Shown here: positions 27,404-35,187 of the stretch, piece after piece
Layout of the letters: each line of letters begins with the position of its first letter
Numbering within the stretch: position 1 is the first letter of the stretch
Source: CAWCPR01 sp963797475
Lineage (GTDB): Bacteria; Chloroflexota; Anaerolineae; Anaerolineales; UBA4823
Direction of reading: 5' to 3'
DNA length: 64,000 nucleotides
NCBI GenBank assembly: GCA_963797475.1
Contig: CAWCPR010000012.1
Span: 1 to 64,000, forward strand
Position numbers and translations under genes: made by a program
The notes under the pieces: generated by a model
Told to the model about the DNA's origin: nothing
What the model saw: the letters and a program-made list of their open reading frames with translations, nothing else
The model's database searches: none

Positions 27404-27880
27404 TTAGATATAACCCAGAATCCTTTGGCCTGGATAAACGTACCAGAGCTTCTCGACAACTTGTATCGAACCGATCTTTGACCTTGTTGAAATGGATTTT
27501 TCGTTCTTTCCGCGCTTTAAATCGGTAAAGTAATCCTTGATCGATACCCAGTAGGCTTCACGAGTAGAGGGTCTGGATCTGACCAGGATAACCGGGGCGT
27601 TTCCCCCAAGCCAATACTCCAAATCCTTCTCACTACAATAATATGCAAAACCATGAGCATCTTCTGCCGAAAAAGGGCCTGCCGTGGCTTTACTTTGCAC
27701 TTGAATAATATTGTTGGTCACCTCTTCACTGACCGGATCGCGTATCTCGATGATGCCATCAATTCCGGCCTCCAGATGGAGCTCATTCCAAACGAATTCC
27801 ATATCCGAGACGATCTGATGGATCAGGGCAATACCCTGATCTCCAATAACATCACCCCTTCCCATTTTCTTTCGCGACAT
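27404..27880 (-). CDS. DUF4365 (DREN) nuclease half of SPARDA effector
   Basis: 158 residues with the DUF4365 signature: GDQGIALIHQIV, then AGIDGIIEIRD, IIQVQSKAT (the PD-(D/E)XK-like Asp ... Glu ... Gln-x-Lys series), and YWLGGNAPVILVRS, AYWVSIKDYFTD. In SPARDA systems this DREN domain is fused to APAZ and, once the Argonaute recognises target DNA, it degrades DNA and RNA and kills or arrests the cell. Here the frame runs off into a wrong C-terminus (about 30 residues after KDYFTDLK) because one base is missing in the GATTTAAAGCG stretch near 27520. Restoring a T gives DYFTDFKARKERKIHF and joins the APAZ half. Confidence 0.85.
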   Translation of the reverse strand: MSRKKMGRGDVIGDQGIALIHQIVSDMEFVWNELHLEAGIDGIIEIRDPVSEEVTNNIIQVQSKATAGPFSAEDAHGFAYYCSEKDLEYWLGGNAPVILVRSRPSTREAYWVSIKDYFTDLKRGKNEKSISTRSKIGSIQVVEKLWYVYPGQRILGYI

Positions 27881-27960
27881 GATTTCAGGTCCTAAATGAT
27901 TGGATCATCTGCTTTTCCAATTTGAAAAAAGTGCCCATTCATCCACACGGTTGTAGGCAA

Positions 27961-29199
27961 TTATTGCTCCTGGCTAATCTCCAATCGCAGTATAGTGCCA
28001 TCTTGCCCGATAACAGAAACCATCAAAGTGTTTTGTGTGCGATCCCTTATTATTATATTGGGAGTATCTTGCTGTTGAGCAGGTTGAGAAATTGGCCGCG
28101 TTGATTGTGATATCCGTTCCCGATACTGTCTTCCTTGTGTTTGAAATTCCGACTTGCCATTCGCTTCTAATGTTTGATAAAGATCTTCTGGAACGACTTG
28201 GAAGAATCGAACTCTGGATTGATCACCCAAGAAATTCGCAACCTGAGTGATCCCGACATATTCGTCATTCCCCAGTTCAGGAAATTTGTATCTTTGAGGG
28301 GGTTCGTAAACCTGTCTACTTTTCTGCAACGTCTTCTTTCTCTCTTCATCCGGTGTAAATCTGGCAGCCTTTGCTGTAACACCTAAATATAGGTAGAAGT
28401 TGGACAACTGAGCACCTTCAAAATCCATCCGGAATTTTGTTTCATCTCGTATGACCCTCTTTCCTCTACTATGCCCCGAATGCCCACCGGATGGAGGATC
28501 GATAACGTAAATTGTCGTGTCAACATTGGTTAAATTAGTACCAACCACAAGTGTCAATACCTCTATTCCTGGGGGAAACTCGAGGGAAGGCACTTGTTCA
28601 GTCCCTCTTTTCAGTTGGGTCAATGCATTCGATCGTCCAGATTGGGTACCTTTGCATTCCACCACGATATAACTGCCCCCAGGTCTTTCAAATAGATAGT
28701 CAGGTGAGGTGGAATATCTCCTCCCCATACCTTCAACGTACTGATTCCGAAGAGCAATGTCAACATCTACAGGGTTACGCCCGTTCAAGAACCTCTCGAC
28801 GATCAAATCTGCCATTCCGACTCCAATTTCGTCCGATAGAAGTCCTTTTTGATGAAAGTCGATATTCTTTGCTTCTTCACTCAAACGAAGTTCGGCAAAT
28901 TCAAGGTCAGGATTAAACGCCCACATATAACGGGTTCTTGCCCAAGTGGAGCATAAATCGGCAAGATTGTCGATTCTTGGTGTGGTTATTCTTCCCAATG
29001 AATATAGTAGATCAATGGGGATAATCTCTACCGCGCGAGGTGGAGAAAACAGGTCCAGGCAGGTAGCAATTTTTGGAATACCTTCAAAGCTCGGAGAGAT
29101 TGGTCGATTATTAACAAGGTCAACCAACTCTTGAGTTGAGTTTACAGTGATATTCCGCGGGAAGGTGAGTGCATTTTGCCATTCTTCAAGTGTGGGCAT
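27961..29199 (-). CDS. PD-(D/E)XK nuclease-like protein of unknown family
   Basis: 412 residues, starting at the ATG at 29199 that follows AGAGGGAATACC; the longer frame back to 29310 overlaps the methyltransferase gene and lacks a site. The likely active site is SPDYLFERPGGSYIVVECKG (Asp, then Glu-x-Lys), with a preceding helix carrying Glu in the SDEIGVGMADLIVE region. This is the restriction-endonuclease-like fold. It sits between the second methyltransferase and the DREN gene. I do not recognise a named family. It may be a restriction subunit paired with the methyltransferase or a third component of the Argonaute module. Confidence 0.62.
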   Translation of the reverse strand: MPTLEEWQNALTFPRNITVNSTQELVDLVNNRPISPSFEGIPKIATCLDLFSPPRAVEIIPIDLLYSLGRITTPRIDNLADLCSTWARTRYMWAFNPDLEFAELRLSEEAKNIDFHQKGLLSDEIGVGMADLIVERFLNGRNPVDVDIALRNQYVEGMGRRYSTSPDYLFERPGGSYIVVECKGTQSGRSNALTQLKRGTEQVPSLEFPPGIEVLTLVVGTNLTNVDTTIYVIDPPSGGHSGHSRGKRVIRDETKFRMDFEGAQLSNFYLYLGVTAKAARFTPDEERKKTLQKSRQVYEPPQRYKFPELGNDEYVGITQVANFLGDQSRVRFFQVVPEDLYQTLEANGKSEFQTQGRQYRERISQSTRPISQPAQQQDTPNIIIRDRTQNTLMVSVIGQDGTILRLEISQEQ

Positions 29200-29257
29200 G
29201 GTATTCCCTCTAGATATTTGGTTGAATATCTTTAGCCTGGTTGTTTTGCCAAGATTT

Positions 29258-31852
29258 TTATAAATCCAACTTGCTCTGAGCTGATTTCTTCTTTTCCGCT
29301 GATTTCTCACTTCTCCTTACGCAGACCTGATAATCCTCTTCAAGCTCAATCAATGCCACTTCATCCAACCCATCAAATCGGATGCCGCTCTTTTCGTACA
29401 GCGTCCGCCCGATTTCATACAGCCCGGCCCGCCGGCATTGGCGCACCCAGTCCGCCAGGGTGGCGGGGCTTTCAGGTTTGTCACGCTCATGCGGCGGGAC
29501 CCCCTCGAGCAGGGCATTGCCAAAACGTTTGACCCGCCGCAGCAGGCCGCTGGAGCGCAGCGCCGCCAACTGAGCGCGCTCTTCATCGTTTTCAGGTGGG
29601 CGCCAAGTCCCTTCAGGTGTCTTGTAAAAGAACTCCGGTAGCCACTCCTGCAGCAGACGGCGCGGCTTGTCCTTCACCGGCAGATACTGCTCGAACAGAT
29701 CGGAATAGTGCACGCCCTCACCCCAACCCCCTGCCCCTTCCCCTCTCCCAGCTTTGGGAGAGGGGCCAGGGGTGAGGGCTGCCGCCATGAATGCCTCCAG
29801 CTTCGCCGCCGCGGCGATTTCTTTGGCGCTCTCGGCCTCGTCCACGATATCCGCGCTGGCTTTGAGATACCAGCGTACGATCTCGTGCGCGCCGAACAGG
29901 TTGGGCTGCTCTTTCTCGAAGAGGTTTGCCATGCGCGGCTCGCTCACCGGCTCAGCCACCGAGCGCAGCAGCTCGTCGAAATCGTGGCGCTCGAACTGGC
30001 CCTTGCGCACCAGACGGCTGACCAATTCATCGTATAACCGGTCCGCAGTGCTACCTGGATGGTTGGTAAGCGCTTCGGCCAGCACAGCTTGTGCAGCTTC
30101 GCTAAAGGTAGCAAAATCAGTGGCATCGAACAAGGCAAGTTGGCCGGTGAGCTCCCCAGGATACGGCTTACGAAAGTTGATCACCAAATCACGTTTCGTA
30201 ACCTTTTCCGCTATCAACTGATTGAATGATTTTTGGCCAGTGTCGATGTACAAGGCCACATCAGATTGTTCTGGTATAAAACCAATCTCAGTCATAATGT
30301 CTTGAACTAATTGCCAAGTACCTTCGCTAGTATCATGATAACAAAGAGAAATCCAGCGACCAGGCTTCAATACTCTATAGCATTCACTCATGGCTTGACG
30401 CATCAAATCTGCCCAATCCATGTCAGATTTTCCACGAGTATCATTGACAATAATCTCCAAGCTATGCCAATCAGTTTTGAGGTCTAACCAGGCCTCCCAC
30501 ACATAGTTCAATTCTCCATATTGAACCTTATCGGCATAAGGGGGATCTGTAAAAATGTAATCGATTGTAGTGGTTGGAATTAGGGTTAGGTCGGTAGCCG
30601 ACTGTGTGGATACCATAAAATTCGCATTTGTGGAGTATTTTGACAGTCCATTTATCAAATCCTGCAACTTATCCATGTAGGCGCGCCACACGTTAATGAT
30701 TTGCATTTCTTGGGGAATGTAGAACATTCCAGCTTGAAAGCCACCCTTTAAGCTAGGTCGATATCTATACATTCTTGAGCAGTTAAATATTATTCCTGTT
30801 AGTGCAAACTGTAATGTTTCAGACATCTCAGGTGATTTTTTTGCCACATCATTTATCGCCGCTAAAGCCCAAAGATTTCGTTTTACGAATAAGTCAGCCA
30901 CCTCTTGAACGCCATATAGTCGCAACGCATCGCGCTGATAACGATTGAAGCCTGTCATAATGAAGCCTTGAGGATATCGATAGGGGATTACTCTTTCATC
31001 GATTTCCTTCAATTTCCCCAAGTCATACGTCTCAAAATATTTTTGTTTTTTGGGATCAGAATCATTATGGCGGCGCTCATTACGTTGTGGTTTGCAGCCC
31101 TCCTCGCATAGGTAACTTACTAGAACTGGCTTATAACCAAATTTCTGGCTCTGTGATCGAATTTCTTCCTCATGGCCCCGTTCAGAACAATAAGGACAAA
31201 CTTTTACTTTTTTAGGTTTCCCTTGAGATGTCTGTCCGTCTATCTCCACACAATCAAATAAGACGATTTTTTCCAGACAACGAGGGCATTGAAATATTTG
31301 TGAATAGACTGTGTAAGCAATGGCCGCTCGACCGTCGCAACGGTCACACCGGGTCTCGTATAACCAATCCATTTCCGGCTTCACCTTACGCTGCAGCTCT
31401 TCAAAGGCACGCTGCAGCTCATCCACATCCACCGGCGTGCAGTAATTTTTGGTGATGAAGGTGGCAGCCGGAGAAAGATCACTCGCAATTGCCGCCCGAC
31501 CTTCCATCAAGGCAGCCAGGGCTGTACCCCCAGAGCCGCAGAAAGGATCAAGTACGAGGTCTCTAGGTTTGGTGTAATGCTTGATATACTCCTGGATTGC
31601 GTCATGCGGCTTTTTCGACCAGTAAGTGTGCATGTTGTAGATGGCGGTGGCCTTAGTGCTGGTGATGGATTGGTTGAAGGGCTTGACCTTGTATTTGTCG
31701 GTGGATGGGTCGTAGGGCGTGGCATGTTCTTCCACAAATCGGCGCAGGTTGGGGTTGGGACCGGAAGAATAATAGCCTTCCGGCATCTGGGGAATGGCAC
31801 GCTTAGGAAGCAGGGATGGCTGGCGGGGGGATGGTTTTGTTTTCTTAGGCAT
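29258..31852 (-). CDS. Zn-ribbon adenine-specific DNA methyltransferase 1 (PglX-like role)
   Basis: 864 residues. SAM motif I DPFCGSGGT lies at residues 102-110 and catalytic motif DPPY at 436-439, with a cysteine-rich zinc-ribbon and putative target-recognition region between them (CxxC at about 169, 189, 219 and a CxxxC near 249). This is the alpha-like motif order. It resembles COG1743-type Zn-ribbon methylases, the type reported for PglXI of BREX type 3. Its stop is separated from the PD-(D/E)XK gene and its start is three bases from the UvrD stop. An in-frame palindromic repeat adds PGPSPKAGRGEGAGGWGEG near residue 700 compared with its paralogue at 42690-45149. Confidence 0.85.
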   Translation of the reverse strand: MPKKTKPSPRQPSLLPKRAIPQMPEGYYSSGPNPNLRRFVEEHATPYDPSTDKYKVKPFNQSITSTKATAIYNMHTYWSKKPHDAIQEYIKHYTKPRDLVLDPFCGSGGTALAALMEGRAAIASDLSPAATFITKNYCTPVDVDELQRAFEELQRKVKPEMDWLYETRCDRCDGRAAIAYTVYSQIFQCPRCLEKIVLFDCVEIDGQTSQGKPKKVKVCPYCSERGHEEEIRSQSQKFGYKPVLVSYLCEEGCKPQRNERRHNDSDPKKQKYFETYDLGKLKEIDERVIPYRYPQGFIMTGFNRYQRDALRLYGVQEVADLFVKRNLWALAAINDVAKKSPEMSETLQFALTGIIFNCSRMYRYRPSLKGGFQAGMFYIPQEMQIINVWRAYMDKLQDLINGLSKYSTNANFMVSTQSATDLTLIPTTTIDYIFTDPPYADKVQYGELNYVWEAWLDLKTDWHSLEIIVNDTRGKSDMDWADLMRQAMSECYRVLKPGRWISLCYHDTSEGTWQLVQDIMTEIGFIPEQSDVALYIDTGQKSFNQLIAEKVTKRDLVINFRKPYPGELTGQLALFDATDFATFSEAAQAVLAEALTNHPGSTADRLYDELVSRLVRKGQFERHDFDELLRSVAEPVSEPRMANLFEKEQPNLFGAHEIVRWYLKASADIVDEAESAKEIAAAAKLEAFMAAALTPGPSPKAGRGEGAGGWGEGVHYSDLFEQYLPVKDKPRRLLQEWLPEFFYKTPEGTWRPPENDEERAQLAALRSSGLLRRVKRFGNALLEGVPPHERDKPESPATLADWVRQCRRAGLYEIGRTLYEKSGIRFDGLDEVALIELEEDYQVCVRRSEKSAEKKKSAQSKLDL
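29714..29779. repeat. Palindromic repeat inserted in frame within methyltransferase 1
   Basis: GCCCTCACCCC at one end and GGGGTGAGGGC at the other bracket a hairpin core with CCTCTCCCAGC and GGGAGAGG arms. The paralogous methyltransferase lacks it, so the difference shows a clean insertion of 66 bases (22 codons) that keeps the frame. It has the same family consensus as the shorter copy in brxL. Confidence 0.8.
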
Positions 31853-31854
31853 GG

Positions 31855-34548
31855 TTAGAAAGGAATATCCTCTTCATCATCTTTGAATAGCGGTGAACCA
31901 ACTTGCAACGACCGAGCGGGCAGTGTATAGCCCGATTGGCTTGGCTGATATTCTGGCAAACGTTTCAGAAAGACAGACTCTCTGCCTTTCTCGGTCAAAA
32001 TGTACAGGCTGGTTTTGGCTCGAGTCAACGCAACATAAAACAAACGGCGTTCTTCGTCAAACGCATCCTTGAGCGTTTTCCCAAAGATCTCAAATAAGGC
32101 GTTGTCGGGATGGAGCAGTGGAAACGCACCGTTGCACGCGCCTAAAATAATGACCAAATCCGCTTCCAGGCCTTTATACTTGTGAGCGGTTTGAACATGG
32201 ATCTTATTCTTCGCGTCGCCTAAGGCTTCCAGGTCGGCCGGGGTAAAGCTGGCAATCAATCTATTCTTAAAATCATTCAGCCTCACACCATCAATCCAAT
32301 TGGTGCGGGATAAAATCGCAACACTCTTCCCCTGGTTTTCAGGGGAGGTAATAATCTGGTAGCACTTTTTGAGATACTTGGATGCGACGATGCGGTTGTA
32401 TTTTTTGTCGTTGCCATTCGTTGCGGCCTCTGCGATAAGGAAACGCTCGTCATCCGTTTTTTGATTGACAGAAGCATCATTGTTGCGGAGTTCGATCCAG
32501 ATGTCATCCATGTACCCAATTTGTACATCGCCGCCGCTGTTTTGGGGCAGGTGTTCGCCAGGCTTGCCACAACCTTGCATTAGAGCGTTTCCAGTCCGAA
32601 CAATGGCAGCCTGGCTACGGAAGTTTGTCAGTAAATGCGCAACTTGCCCATCTTTGACCCACTCCTTGAACTTATCAAAAAATTGTAAATCAGAGCCGGC
32701 AAATCCGTTGATCGCCTGCCAATCATCGCCTACACAGAATAATTGAACATAAGGATTGTATTTCTGAATTGCAGTAATCAGTCGGTAGAAAAGTTGTGAG
32801 AAATCCTGGTATTCATCAATCAAAATCCATCGCAGGTCATTCATACGGATAGACCGGCTTTTCGGGTTGCCAAGAGAGATTGCACATTCGCCGCGGGTTT
32901 CGTGCACCTTTTCGGTTGCCCGCATCATTAAGTCGTCAAAATCAATCTTTCGATGGCGAGTTAACGCCTGTTCGTACTCCATATAAACACGGCAGGCTAA
33001 ATCCAAAAAAACTTCTTCACGATCATCTTTGGGGTGATAGGATTGCAAGAGCTTCTGAACGTCTTGGGCTTTAAGCACTTGCTTCTTTGCACGCTGTATG
33101 AATTGGGTAAACAGCTCGGAGAGGCGCGTGATGGTGTAGTCCTTATCCCTTATCTTGTGAAGCAGCTCAGTTGAGGTCAACTTTGGCTTATCTATGCTGG
33201 CTTTAGTCAGCTTGCTTTTCAAGGTCCCCTCAAATGCTTCTCTGCCTTTCCGTAAATCCTGGATGGATGTCTCGATCAGTACAACCGACTTTTCATTCCA
33301 GAATGCACGTTTTGCCTGCATCTCAGCATAGTATTCATCCCAGGTTTGTGACCATTCGGGGGGAACCTGCTTGCCGGGATCATTTTCATCGATGCCCCAG
33401 AATTCAATCACGTAGTCATTTTGTTGCTCATAGATCGAGAAATCCGGCCGGTAAATCTGGCTGCTCCATAACCATACTTTTTCATAACCATAAGAAATGT
33501 TATGCTCAAACAGATAATCGGCGATAATTTTCTCGCCTACTGACTTTACCCTCTCGCCATTAAGCGTTACTTGCAATAGATTGCGCCTAAAATCGAAGTA
33601 GGCTTCCTCATCTAGGAAGAAACCTATTCGTTCAATCTCGCGGATTTCTTTACGGAAAAATGCGTACATCTTTTCAATAAATTCCGGATTTAGAATTTGC
33701 TCTTTGAGTAATTGTTGCACAAAGAGGGACATCTTCTGCGTGATGATATCATCCGGTTCGTCATACAGCAAATCTTCGGTTGGCCGTACCAACTGGTGGG
33801 CTAAACTATGGAAGGTACGCGCGTTATCAAAACCCGGCTGTTTGTAATCTCGACGGATTCTATTACGGATTTCATCGGCTGCACTCCGGTTGAAAGCCAT
33901 GACGAGGATATGGTCTGGGTGAACCTGCTCGCATTCAATCAGCATACTGGTTTTGCATGCGAGCACCATCGTTTTACCTGAACCAGCCCGAGCTGAAAGT
34001 AGCAGATTGGGACTCGTACTGGCGAGAGCTTCGGCTTTCTCGATATTGATTGATTTTGAATAATGATTCTGTACAAATTTCTGTATGTAGTGGCTTTTTA
34101 CCTTTTCGTATTTGTCGATCGGTAGGGTGGAAAGCAAGAAGTATTTATCCGCCTCTTCAAACAAATAAAATTGGAGAGCATATTTAAGTCGATACCTGGC
34201 AAACTGTTGAACAAATTTATCACGCGGATAAATGTGGGAAATTGCCTTGAATGAACTTTCAGCTTCGTCAAAACGATGGTTCTGTAATAAAACCTGTATA
34301 TTCGACAGGGACTTTTCAAGAAAAAGCGTTTCCTCTAACGAAAGGACTTTTCTCGCCTGGGGGATTTTAAAGCCGTCGTGATCGATTTCGAGGACTTCAC
34401 CAATTGACAGTACCCGACGTGGATCGGGGATCAATAGGCTATGGCGAACGGAAAGGGTGATGTCTTGAGGGAATTCCACATAATAGACAGGGTCTTCTAG
34501 GTCCTCAATAATTTTCTTGATGTTTGCTAATACTGTTTTGACCATCAC
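31855..34548 (-). CDS. UvrD/Rep-like superfamily 1 helicase
   Basis: 897-residue SF1A helicase. Motif I is SARAGSGKTMVL, with MAFNRSAADEIRNRI (Ia), WILIDEYQDFSQ (II), VGDDWQAINGFAGSD (III), THLL-like NFRSQ (IV), VQTAHKYKGLEADLVI (V) and LFYVALTRAKTSLYI (VI). The N-terminal 190 residues are an extra TPR-like or helical region, not typical of UvrD. The 2B region is compact. It lies between RNase HI and methyltransferase 1. Helicases of this type in BREX loci (BrxHII in type 3) translocate on DNA during restriction. A second UvrD-like gene is present at 38025-42688. Confidence 0.85.
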   Translation of the reverse strand: MMVKTVLANIKKIIEDLEDPVYYVEFPQDITLSVRHSLLIPDPRRVLSIGEVLEIDHDGFKIPQARKVLSLEETLFLEKSLSNIQVLLQNHRFDEAESSFKAISHIYPRDKFVQQFARYRLKYALQFYLFEEADKYFLLSTLPIDKYEKVKSHYIQKFVQNHYSKSINIEKAEALASTSPNLLLSARAGSGKTMVLACKTSMLIECEQVHPDHILVMAFNRSAADEIRNRIRRDYKQPGFDNARTFHSLAHQLVRPTEDLLYDEPDDIITQKMSLFVQQLLKEQILNPEFIEKMYAFFRKEIREIERIGFFLDEEAYFDFRRNLLQVTLNGERVKSVGEKIIADYLFEHNISYGYEKVWLWSSQIYRPDFSIYEQQNDYVIEFWGIDENDPGKQVPPEWSQTWDEYYAEMQAKRAFWNEKSVVLIETSIQDLRKGREAFEGTLKSKLTKASIDKPKLTSTELLHKIRDKDYTITRLSELFTQFIQRAKKQVLKAQDVQKLLQSYHPKDDREEVFLDLACRVYMEYEQALTRHRKIDFDDLMMRATEKVHETRGECAISLGNPKSRSIRMNDLRWILIDEYQDFSQLFYRLITAIQKYNPYVQLFCVGDDWQAINGFAGSDLQFFDKFKEWVKDGQVAHLLTNFRSQAAIVRTGNALMQGCGKPGEHLPQNSGGDVQIGYMDDIWIELRNNDASVNQKTDDERFLIAEAATNGNDKKYNRIVASKYLKKCYQIITSPENQGKSVAILSRTNWIDGVRLNDFKNRLIASFTPADLEALGDAKNKIHVQTAHKYKGLEADLVIILGACNGAFPLLHPDNALFEIFGKTLKDAFDEERRLFYVALTRAKTSLYILTEKGRESVFLKRLPEYQPSQSGYTLPARSLQVGSPLFKDDEEDIPF

Positions 34549-34634
34549 TATATCAACTCTTTAATTCCTTCGGCTGTGCAATACCGAGAATAGCCCTTTC
34601 AAATTGCTGGTCCATAGGTCATACCTGCCTGCTT

Positions 34635-35141
34635 TCAGAACAAACTGGCCTGTTTTTTCTTGTTCTCTATTTCTGCCTCATAGGCCTCGTCCGGCGGAAG
34701 ATCGTCCTGCTGGGCTGCCAGCATGGAGAGCTGATCGCAGCGTTCGTTCTCGGGTTGTCCGGCATGCCCTTGGACCCAGCGAAATACCACTTCGTGATGT
34801 TCGCATAGTTCGAGCAACTGCTGCCATAAATCGGTGTTTGGCACCCTGCCACCCTTGCGCGCCCAGCGCCTGGCGCGCCAGCGCAGCACCCAACCCTGGG
34901 TCATGCTTTCAACCAGATATTTTGAATCCGAGTGCAATGTAACCCGGCATTTCCCTTTGAGGGCCTGCAAGCCTTTAATAGCCGCCATTAATTCCATGCG
35001 GTTGTTGGTCGTCCGGCGAAAACCGCCGGATAGTTCTTCGCGGGGATCGCCGTGGATCAAGACGACGCCATAACCGCCTGGGCCAGGGTTGCCGAGGCAG
35101 GCGCCATCCGTGAAGAGGGTTACTTCTTTGGGTTCAGCCAT
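34635..35141 (-). CDS. rnhA: RNase HI
   Basis: 168-residue type 1 RNase H with catalytic carboxylates in FTDGACLGNPGPGG (Asp), NNRMELMAAI (Glu), LHSDSKYLVESM (Asp) and ERCDQLSMLA (Asp). The basic loop WRARRWARKGG matches the substrate-handle region of bacterial enzymes. It degrades RNA in RNA:DNA hybrids. A lone RNase HI between PglZ and a helicase is unusual for BREX. It could process hybrids made by the helicase or by a guide RNA-DNA duplex, or be an unrelated passenger. It lacks an obvious promoter of its own and is co-oriented with the operon. Confidence 0.9.
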   Translation of the reverse strand: MAEPKEVTLFTDGACLGNPGPGGYGVVLIHGDPREELSGGFRRTTNNRMELMAAIKGLQALKGKCRVTLHSDSKYLVESMTQGWVLRWRARRWARKGGRVPNTDLWQQLLELCEHHEVVFRWVQGHAGQPENERCDQLSMLAAQQDDLPPDEAYEAEIENKKKQASLF

Positions 35142-35187
35142 TCGGTATAAAAAGCAGGGATATCCGTGCGTCTGCTGGCGCTGATGA

